Assembly (NCBI GenBank): GCA_018903055.1
Contig: JAHIPW010000051.1
Coordinates: 1-7,176, forward strand
Length of the DNA stretch: 7,176 bases
From: a bacterium
Lineage (GTDB): Bacteria; UBP18; UBA7526
Reading direction: 5' to 3'
Part shown: positions 1 to 3,097 of the stretch, one piece after another
Layout: each line of letters starts with the position of its first letter
How positions within the stretch are numbered: position 1 is the stretch's first letter
Translations under genes and position numbers: made by a program
The notes under the pieces: generated by a model
What the model saw: the letters and a program-made list of their open reading frames with translations, nothing else
Databases searched by the model: none
What the model was told of the DNA's origin: nothing

Positions 1-2
1 GC

Positions 3-92
3 TGGCGGAGAGGCAGGGATTCGAACCCTGGAGGCTCATAAGAACCTACGTGCGCTCCAGGCACGCGCGCTCGGCCACTACGCGACCTCTCC
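3..92 (-). tRNA. tRNA-Ser(GGA), intact, CCA encoded
   Basis: This class II tRNA decodes UCC and UCU. The acceptor strand GGAGAGG (92-86) pairs fully with CCTCTCC, followed by discriminator G73 and an encoded CCA at positions 5-3. The anticodon stem is CGTGC/GCACG with loop CTGGAGC, giving anticodon GGA. A 6-bp long variable arm and a CAGGG/CCCTG T-stem with loop TTCGAAT complete the serine-type fold. The loop is slightly odd: G37 and C38 replace the usual purine-rich AA of UCN-decoding serine tRNAs. Its 5' end lies one base after the stop codon of the GIY-YIG gene, so RNase P cleavage here would also set the 3' end of that mRNA if they are cotranscribed. Confidence 0.95.
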
Positions 93-93
93 A

Positions 94-336
94 TTATCTA
101 CTCAAAATTTTTGCCAGATATCTACGACCCGCTCCTGACTTGAAATATCTTTCCCTACCCCGAACTTCAGAATAGTTTCCAATTCCTTCCTTATATATTA
201 AACGCCACGGACAACCATTACGAGTTGCTTTTACCCGCCCCGAATTATGTCGATTTAAACGTGCTTGAATATTTTTTGAACATCCTACATAGGTACGCCC
301 TGTTTTCTCACTAAAAAGTACATAAATATTCCACAT
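94..336 (-). CDS. Small GIY-YIG nuclease domain protein
   Basis: This 80-residue protein consists of a single GIY-YIG nuclease domain, the catalytic fold of UvrC and of many homing endonucleases. Visible marks are the IYV strand (residues 4-6), YVG (16-18), the catalytic-type Arg26, His30, and the SEVRGRE stretch whose Glu62 matches the metal-binding Glu. It ends with the KSGAGRRYL tail (66-74) common in stand-alone members. I chose Met at 336 because an upstream in-frame extension to 429 is encoded entirely by GC-rich palindromes and has no domain similarity. A GGAG lies about 14 bases upstream, so the ribosome site is weak. The gene sits between a truncated tRNA-Ser 5' half (443-477) and intact tRNA-Ser(GGA), which suggests a mobile element or a nuclease targeting the tRNA gene. 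The actual substrate cannot be read from the sequence. Confidence 0.88.
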   Translation of the reverse strand: MWNIYVLFSEKTGRTYVGCSKNIQARLNRHNSGRVKATRNGCPWRLIYKEGIGNYSEVRGRERYFKSGAGRRYLAKILSR

Positions 337-354
337 TGTTTTACACGTTCTCTC

Positions 355-376
355 CGCCCACCAATTTTGGTGGGCG
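355..376. repeat. Perfect palindrome, 10-bp arms
   Basis: Arms CGCCCACCAA and TTGGTGGGCG flank a 2-base centre. On the minus strand it reads CACCAAAATTGGTG at the core, close to the inverted repeat around tRNA-Ser(TGA). Its right arm shares 373-376 with the next hairpin, so only one of the two can form at a time. It lies just upstream of the GIY-YIG start. Confidence 0.85.
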
Positions 377-406
377 AGACCTCCCCGCCGAAGGCGAGGT
401 CTCGCC
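373..406. repeat. GC-rich hairpin with TTCG-type loop
   Basis: Perfect 10-bp arms GGCGAGACCT (373-382) and AGGTCTCGCC (397-406) enclose a CCC bulge and an inner CGCC/GGCG stem with a GAA loop. On the minus strand the inner loop reads CGCCTTCGGCG, which contains the very stable CUUCGG tetraloop. No T-run follows on either strand, so it is not a classical terminator. Confidence 0.85.
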
Positions 407-420
407 ATAATCAGGCGGAG

Positions 421-438
421 CCCTGACAACTGTCAGGG
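421..438. repeat. Perfect palindrome, 8-bp arms
   Basis: CCCTGACA (421-428) and TGTCAGGG (431-438) are exact reverse complements around a 2-base centre. It lies four bases past the break point of the truncated tRNA-Ser and is the first of three hairpins between that fragment and the GIY-YIG gene. Confidence 0.8.
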
Positions 439-442
439 CGGG

Positions 443-477
443 CAGGCGTGCCGGTTAAACCACTCCCGCACCTCTCC
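443..477 (-). pseudogene. Truncated tRNA-Ser 5' half, broken in the anticodon loop
   Basis: On the minus strand the sequence from 477 reads as acceptor 5' strand GGAGAGG, a CGG/CCG D-stem with the AGTGGTTTAA D-loop of serine tRNAs, anticodon 5' stem CACGC and loop start CTG. It then stops matching tRNA and runs into CCCGCC and hairpins. The remaining loop bases fit anticodon GGA, though only the first anticodon base survives. No complementary 3' anticodon strand GCGTG follows. The intact tRNA-Ser(GGA) downstream has its own matching stem (CGTGC/GCACG) and a different D-arm, so it is not the missing 3' half. If a 3' half exists, it lies outside the window. Confidence 0.8.
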
Positions 478-495
478 TTCATATCACTCAACCTT

Positions 496-948
496 TTATT
501 TTAATCTCTTCTTTATTTTCCTTAAGATTTTTATATCCTCTATATCTATTCTCCTATGTGAAGCAACTTTAGATCCTATGAGATCATCCAGAGAGATAAA
601 TTTCACCCTGACTCCTTTTATATCTCTGACCGATTTTCTTGACCAAGCCTTTTTGAAATCAAGACCTTTGGGTTTAGTTATTATATCCAGCTTTATATAA
701 TCGTCAAAGATACTGATCTCGTTGGCCAATATCTTCTCCGGAGTAGTTAAGTAGGCGGTACCAAATCCTGCCTTAACCAATGCCCTATGTAGCCTCATGG
801 TATTTTCTATTGTGGGTTCAATAGCAATATCTACATCCACTGTTACTCGAGGAGATCCATAGATACCACAGGCTACCCCACCGATTACTAAGTATCTTAC
901 CCTATTTTTGTTTAAGAATCTGTATAGTTTTAAATGTCCTGCGAGCAT
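496..948 (-). CDS. MNT-like nucleotidyltransferase, cassette 1
   Basis: This 150-residue protein has the polymerase-beta-type nucleotidyltransferase core. GG at residues 23-24 (VIGGVA) is followed by the GSPRVTVDVD motif with metal-binding Asp38 and Asp40, and the third acidic residue is Asp88 in YIKLDII. The C-terminal segment LDDLIGSKVASHRRIDIEDI (120-139) matches the usual helical tail of these small transferases. Family members move a nucleotide from NTP to a protein or RNA; several are toxin halves of toxin-antitoxin pairs. The ATG at 948 has its own GAGG nine bases upstream and overlaps the preceding small gene by 47 nt, exactly as in cassette 2. The stop is 18 bases from the truncated tRNA-Ser. 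The substrate is unknown. Confidence 0.85.
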   Translation of the reverse strand: MLAGHLKLYRFLNKNRVRYLVIGGVACGIYGSPRVTVDVDIAIEPTIENTMRLHRALVKAGFGTAYLTTPEKILANEISIFDDYIKLDIITKPKGLDFKKAWSRKSVRDIKGVRVKFISLDDLIGSKVASHRRIDIEDIKILRKIKKRLK

Positions 949-1111
949 TTAAATAGGCCTCTTTCTCCCTTCTCCTGGCTGACCTTAAAAATTCACCCAG
1001 GCCTGTTATTTGACTATATCTTTCAGTAATGGGCAACGAGAGAAACCACTCTATCTTACTGTCCAGATTCTCATGTTTCCATCCAGAGAGCAGCCGATAT
1101 TTTTTCTTCAT
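902..1111 (-). CDS. Small partner protein of nucleotidyltransferase, cassette 1
   Basis: This is a charged protein of 69 residues if it starts at the ATG at 1111. An upstream in-frame ATG at 1135 would give 77 residues. I prefer 1111 because the protein then begins MKKKY, parallel to MKKIW in cassette 2, and a GAGAG lies nine bases upstream. The middle carries the LSLPITER segment and the end carries RRTFKTIQ, which line up with MSSTERL and LRRVIEVIQ of the cassette 2 protein. Small proteins with an S..ER....LR pattern are frequent directly upstream of such transferases. An antitoxin or adaptor role is inferred from gene order and overlap; no DNA-binding or catalytic motif is visible. Confidence 0.7.
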   Translation of the reverse strand: MKKKYRLLSGWKHENLDSKIEWFLSLPITERYSQITGLGEFLRSARRREKEAYLNARRTFKTIQILKQK

Positions 1112-1332
1112 TTCTTTTTTCTCTCTATAACACAAGTTTATTTACGGTTATCTGTGTAAAACGCCATTAGAAAATACCTGCCTAATAGGGCCAGACTCTA
1201 TATCGTCTCTCCAGATAAGATTTCTGCAGAGATAATACTTTTCCTAACCATTCTATTCGTGTATATTCGTGTGTTAATTACTTCCGTTTTTTCTTTATAA
1301 TTCGTGCCAATGCTTAATTATTTATGCTCTCT
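1112..1332. other. Noncoding spacer with ATTCGTG repeats
   Basis: I see no convincing gene here. ATTCGTG occurs at 1255, 1265 and 1300, with a further copy at 1359 beyond the hairpin. The same word recurs at 3015, 3100, 6089 and 6102, so it belongs to a dispersed degenerate repeat of this genome. Confidence 0.6.
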
Positions 1333-1355
1333 AGGATGCCAGCGAAGCGCATCCT
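1333..1355. repeat. Hairpin downstream of tRNA-Ser(CGA)
   Basis: Arms AGGATGC (1333-1339) and GCATCCT (1349-1355) pair perfectly, and an inner GC/GC pair closes a GAA loop. On the minus strand the loop is GCTTCGC, the same TTCG-loop style as the hairpin at 373-406. It begins 14 bases past the tRNA CCA. With no T-tract it is unlikely to be a simple terminator; it may be a short dispersed palindromic repeat. Confidence 0.65.
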
Positions 1356-1369
1356 GTAATTCGTGTTTA

Positions 1370-1459
1370 TGGCGGAGAGAGGAGGATTCGAACCTCCGGT
1401 GCCCTAACGGACACAGCGGTTTTCGAGACCGCCGCCTTCAACCACTCGGCCATCTCTCC
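1370..1459 (-). tRNA. tRNA-Ser(CGA), intact, CCA encoded
   Basis: This class II tRNA decodes UCG. GGAGAGA (1459-1453) pairs with TCTCTCC, followed by G73 and an encoded CCA at 1372-1370. The D-arm is GGCCGAGTGG-type, the anticodon stem GCGGT/ACCGC holds loop CTCGAAA, and a long variable arm precedes the T-arm with TTCGAAT. A perfect palindrome abuts and slightly overlaps its 5' end. Confidence 0.96.
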
Positions 1460-1482
1460 GAAATTTCTTGCAGAAATTTCGG
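1458..1482. repeat. Perfect palindrome at the 5' end of tRNA-Ser(CGA)
   Basis: The 11-bp arms CCGAAATTTCT (1458-1468) and AGAAATTTCGG (1472-1482) are exact reverse complements around TGC. The two outermost left-arm bases are the first two bases of the tRNA, so folding of this hairpin would compete with the mature 5' end. The core resembles the palindrome at 1566-1590. Confidence 0.85.
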
Positions 1483-1565
1483 ATCTCGAACTCCCATTTT
1501 TACTGGAGTGAGAGATCTTATCTCTTTTACTTAAAGGTATCTCGGCCAGTCTATGGCCTCGATAT

Positions 1566-1590
1566 CAAAATTTCCTGCAAGGAAATTTTG
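1566..1590. repeat. Perfect palindrome at the 3' end of tRNA-Arg
   Basis: The arms CAAAATTTCC (1566-1575) and GGAAATTTTG (1581-1590) pair perfectly around TGCAA. The right arm includes two bases of the encoded tRNA CCA. It shares an AAATTTC...GAAATTT core and a TGCA centre with the palindrome at 1458-1482. A weaker hairpin (GGCCA/TGGCC, 1544-1558) lies just beyond. No T-run is present. Confidence 0.85.
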
Positions 1591-1665
1591 GCGTGCCTGG
1601 AGGGATTCGAACCCACGACCTTGAGGTCCGCAACCTCACGCTCTATCCAACTGAGCTACAGGCAC
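1589..1665 (-). tRNA. tRNA-Arg(GCG), CCA encoded
   Basis: GTGCCTG (1665-1659) pairs fully with CAGGCAC, followed by G73 and CCA at 1591-1589. The D-loop keeps an A after GG, an arginine identity feature. The anticodon stem is TGAGG/CCTCA with loop TTGCGGA, giving anticodon GCG, which reads CGC and CGU. The T-loop is TTCGAAT. Most bacteria read these codons with an ACG anticodon deaminated to inosine by TadA, so a G at position 34 is unusual. The anticodon call is secure because the five stem pairs are perfect. Confidence 0.93.
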
Positions 1666-1687
1666 ATTTTAAAACTTTATAACCTAT

Positions 1688-1713
1688 CGGAGCGCTCTAC
1701 CTTCACTCGGCCG
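1688..1713 (-). pseudogene. Possible tRNA D-arm debris
   Basis: On the minus strand this stretch reads GGCCGAGTG, the D-arm start of tRNA-Ser(CGA), followed by AAGGTAGAGCGCTC, which resembles the D-arm of an elongator tRNA such as the adjacent tRNA-Arg. Neither has acceptor or anticodon stems. CACTCGGCC (1704-1712) is identical to 1443-1451. It could be chance, because these arms are short. Confidence 0.35.
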
Positions 1714-1733
1714 AAACTTTATTTTAACGTAAG

Positions 1734-2189
1734 TTACATCTTTTTTAATTTTAACAAAATATCTAAATCCACCTTATCCTGTTTACGCTTTGATACTTTC
1801 TTATTCTTTATCAATTCATCCGGGCCGATAAAAAAAATTTTTTCCTTTCCATAAATTCCACGGGTCTTATGCTTCCATACCTGTTGAAAGCTGCATCCTT
1901 CTATTGAAGTCATAATGTCTATTCTTATTGGTTCATAACCTAACTGAATAATCTGGCCTTTTTTACTAAAATCTTTTTCCGCCAAAGATAAACTTTTAAA
2001 TCCAAATTGATTAAGTGTTTTAAGAATTCTTTTACTATTATCGATATTCGGCTCTACTAAAATATCCATGTCCTTTGTATATCGAGGTCGCGCGTAAAAG
2101 GCCACTGCATAAGCGCCAACAACACAATACCGAACCTTATTTTTATTGAATAACCTCAATAACTCTTCGTAGTCCTTTTCTACTCTCAT
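1734..2189 (-). CDS. MNT-like nucleotidyltransferase, cassette 2
   Basis: This 151-residue paralogue of the cassette 1 enzyme shows VVGAYAV (residues 23-29, with Gly25), then ARPRYTKDMD with Asp40 and Asp42, and a third acidic residue Asp91 in IRIDIMT. The tail PDELIKNKKVSKRKQDKVDL (123-142) is typical of small transferases that act with a partner. The glycine pair of cassette 1 is GA here, a tolerated variant. The ATG at 2189 has GAGG eight bases upstream and overlaps its small partner by 47 nt. The two proteins are clearly diverged, so this is not a recent duplication. It lies between tRNA-Ser(GCT) and tRNA-Arg. A toxin-like role is inferred, not shown. Confidence 0.86.
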   Translation of the reverse strand: MRVEKDYEELLRLFNKNKVRYCVVGAYAVAFYARPRYTKDMDILVEPNIDNSKRILKTLNQFGFKSLSLAEKDFSKKGQIIQLGYEPIRIDIMTSIEGCSFQQVWKHKTRGIYGKEKIFFIGPDELIKNKKVSKRKQDKVDLDILLKLKKM

Positions 2190-2340
2190 TCTTTGACCCT
2201 CGCTTCATCTTGAAATGCATCTCTCTTAAAAACTGTACAGTATCCAGTCTCTCAGTGCTCGACATTGCCAAATAATAATGGTCGTCAAATCTTTTAGCAT
2301 CTATAAATGAACTCGTTTTATTTACCCAGATCTTCTTCAT
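2143..2340 (-). CDS. Small partner protein of nucleotidyltransferase, cassette 2
   Basis: This 65-residue basic protein carries SSFIDAKRFDDHYYLAMSS (10-28), then ERLDTVQFLREM (30-41) and LRRVIEVIQ at the end. The pattern, a dihydrophobic-Tyr turn followed by S..ER....LR and a basic tail, is common in short proteins encoded immediately before small nucleotidyltransferases. The ATG at 2340 has GGAG three bases upstream, supplied by the ACTCC-type repeat beside it. An antitoxin or specificity-subunit role is inferred from the conserved 47-nt overlap. No further domain is recognised. Confidence 0.78.
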   Translation of the reverse strand: MKKIWVNKTSSFIDAKRFDDHYYLAMSSTERLDTVQFLREMHFKMKRGSKNESRKGLRRVIEVIQ

Positions 2341-2390
2341 TTACTCCATTACTCCGTTACTCCGTTTCACCGTTACTCCGTTTCATCATT
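2341..2390. repeat. TTACTCCG short tandem repeats
   Basis: The 15-base unit CGTTACTCCGTTTCA occurs exactly at 2355-2369 and 2371-2385, with shorter ACTCC copies before it. Read on the minus strand, the repeats supply several GGAGTAA words, one of which serves as the ribosome site of the small gene starting at 2340. Confidence 0.75.
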
Positions 2391-2438
2391 CACTTTCACC
2401 TGCGGTCATCTGCATTTATATCTGCATAAATCTGCGGT

Positions 2439-2532
2439 TGGCGGAGGGGGAGGGATTCGAACCCTCGATACGGCATTATACCGTATAACGGATTAGCAAT
2501 CCGCCGCCCTAAGCCAACTAGGCGACCCCTCC
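2439..2532 (-). tRNA. tRNA-Ser(GCT), intact, CCA encoded
   Basis: This class II tRNA decodes AGC and AGU. GGAGGGG (2532-2526) pairs with CCCCTCC, followed by G73 and CCA at 2441-2439. The anticodon stem is GCGGA/TCCGT, with one G-U pair, and the loop is TTGCTAA. The variable arm is long, with ATACGG/CCGTAT pairing. The T-loop is TTCGAAT. Confidence 0.95.
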
Positions 2533-2537
2533 GGAAA

Positions 2538-2576
2538 CACAGATTAGCACAGATGTTAAACAGATGAACACAGATT
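2538..2576. repeat. CACAGAT dispersed repeat
   Basis: The 17-base word CACAGATTAGCACAGAT (2538-2554) is identical to 6037-6053 in the archease-rtcB gap. It is followed by further CAGAT copies. It separates tRNA-Ser(GCT) from the interrupted tRNA-Ser unit. Confidence 0.75.
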
Positions 2577-2581
2577 TAATA

Positions 2582-2602
2582 GTGCGGAAGGGGTAGGATT
2601 CG
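2582..2602 (-). pseudogene. 3' T-arm/acceptor remnant of an interrupted tRNA-Ser
   Basis: On the minus strand this reads CGAATCC (T-loop and stem start), TAC, then CCCTTCC as an acceptor 3' strand, G73 (position 2585) and CAC in place of CCA. The acceptor strand pairs with GGAGGCG of the 5' half at 2756-2762 in six of seven positions (one G-U, one C-C mismatch). The spacing from T-loop to position 73 is exactly that of a tRNA. The 5' T-stem, variable arm and 3' anticodon strand are missing, so it cannot form a normal tRNA with the 5' half. Confidence 0.6.
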
Positions 2603-2615
2603 TCCCGCACCAAAA
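2603..2615. repeat. Inverted repeat arm, 3' side of nested tRNA
   Basis: TCCCGCACCAAAA is the exact reverse complement of 2712-2724. The pair brackets tRNA-Ser(TGA) with 5 bases between this arm and the tRNA end. In an RNA the 13-bp stem would bring the two remnants of the outer tRNA together. Confidence 0.85.
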
Positions 2616-2620
2616 ATATA

Positions 2621-2708
2621 CGGAGAGGGAGGGATTCGAACCCCCGGTGGACAAATTGTCCACAGCAGTTTTCAAGACTGCCCGTTTCAGCCACTCACGC
2701 ACCTCTCC
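2621..2708 (-). tRNA. tRNA-Ser(TGA), intact, nested, no encoded CCA
   Basis: This class II tRNA decodes UCA and, by wobble, UCG. GGAGAGG (2708-2702) pairs with CCTCTCC, then G73 at 2621. The next bases are TAT rather than CCA, unlike the other four tRNAs, so it needs a CCA-adding enzyme. The anticodon stem is GCAGT/ACTGC with loop CTTGAAA. The GTGGACAATTTGTCCAC variable arm is a perfect hairpin. The gene is enclosed by a 13-bp inverted repeat and lies inside the remains of a second tRNA-Ser. Confidence 0.95.
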
Positions 2709-2711
2709 AAA

Positions 2712-2724
2712 TTTTGGTGCGGGA
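2712..2724. repeat. Inverted repeat arm, 5' side of nested tRNA
   Basis: TTTTGGTGCGGGA pairs perfectly with 2603-2615. It begins 3 bases outside the 5' end of tRNA-Ser(TGA) and directly follows the broken anticodon loop of the outer 5' half. Confidence 0.85.
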
Positions 2725-2762
2725 TTCAAGACCGGTGCATTCATCCACTCTGCCACGCCTCC
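2725..2762 (-). pseudogene. Truncated tRNA-Ser(TGA-type) 5' half
   Basis: On the minus strand from 2762 this reads acceptor GGAGGCG, TG, the serine-like D-arm GCAGAGTGGATGAATGC, anticodon 5' stem CCGGT and loop CTTGAA, with anticodon TGA fully preserved. The expected 3' strand ACCGG does not follow; after position 37 the sequence turns into the 13-bp inverted repeat. Break position and isoacceptor match the intact nested tRNA downstream. A likely 3' remnant lies at 2582-2602. Confidence 0.78.
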
Positions 2763-2789
2763 AAAAAGGGGCAGGGTCATCTATTCATC

Positions 2790-2879
2790 CTTTTCCTGTT
2801 CCTCCTACTCCTCGATTTCAACCGCGGGAGCTTCCTTTCCCTGTTCCTCCTGCTCCTCGGTTTCAACCCCGGGAGCTTC
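2790..2879. repeat. 45-bp tandem duplication inside the small lipoprotein gene
   Basis: Two adjacent 45-bp units (2835-2879 and 2790-2834) differ at four positions. They keep the reading frame and encode EAPGVETEEQEEQGK and EAPAVEIEE-stop. One of the differences changes CAG to TAG in the second unit and ends the protein. Confidence 0.85.
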
Positions 2880-2969
2880 CTCAGGCCCTTTTTCAGCCCT
2901 CTTCTTACAGCAGATTCCGCTTAAAAGTAAACTCGCGACCAAAAGGGTCAGCCAAAACCTCTTATCCAT
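2805..2969 (-). CDS. Small secreted, probably lipoprotein-like protein
   Basis: This 54-residue protein starts MDKR, followed by a hydrophobic segment (FWLTLLVASLLLSGI, 5-19), CC at 20-21, then KKR and an acidic Pro/Glu-rich tail. The N-terminus reads as an export signal with a lipobox-like SGIC; the -1 residue is Ile instead of Gly or Ala, so lipidation is uncertain. The start is supported by a very strong GGAGGAGGTGAT site nine bases upstream. The tail is a tandem duplication, and the second copy has acquired a TAG; without it the frame would run 7 more codons to a stop at 2781. It lies 128 bases after serS on the same strand. The function is unknown. Confidence 0.7.
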   Translation of the reverse strand: MDKRFWLTLLVASLLLSGICCKKRAEKGPEEAPGVETEEQEEQGKEAPAVEIEE

Positions 2970-3044
2970 CCCTTATCACCTCCTCCATCCTTCCAAATCT
3001 TTTGTTTCGTGTGAATTCGTGTTTTTATCTCCGAACTCTCCCTC

Positions 3045-3061
3045 GGGGACCTCGAGTCCCC
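3045..3061. repeat. Hairpin downstream of serS
   Basis: GGGGAC (3045-3050) pairs with GTCCCC (3056-3061) around CTCGA. Direct repeats CCCTCGGGGAC and CCCCTCGGGAC overlap it. No T-run follows on the minus strand, so termination is doubtful; it may mark the serS mRNA end or be another small palindromic repeat. Confidence 0.5.
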
Positions 3062-3097
3062 TCGGGACGAGAGGCGAACTGTAAACTCCGAACTAAA

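Noticed and set aside
337-429. 31-residue N-terminal extension of the GIY-YIG gene
   Set aside because: It is encoded by GC-rich palindromes, has no domain similarity, and the family fold starts at the Met at 336.
94-477. Group I intron in a tRNA-Ser anticodon loop
   Set aside because: An intron would be followed by the 3' exon only. Here a complete tRNA with its own 5' half follows, and I cannot recognise the conserved group I core.
1304-1854. Plus-strand frames across tRNA-Ser(CGA) and tRNA-Arg
   Set aside because: They are antisense readings of tRNAs and of the cassette 2 transferase, with no ribosome site or recognisable domain.
2556-2780. 74-residue minus-strand frame with VREWLKRAVLKTA-like sequence
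   Set aside because: This is the familiar false translation of tRNA-Ser(TGA) and the broken tRNA beside it.
3045-3061. Rho-independent terminator of serS
   Set aside because: The stem is GC-rich but no T-run follows on the minus strand.
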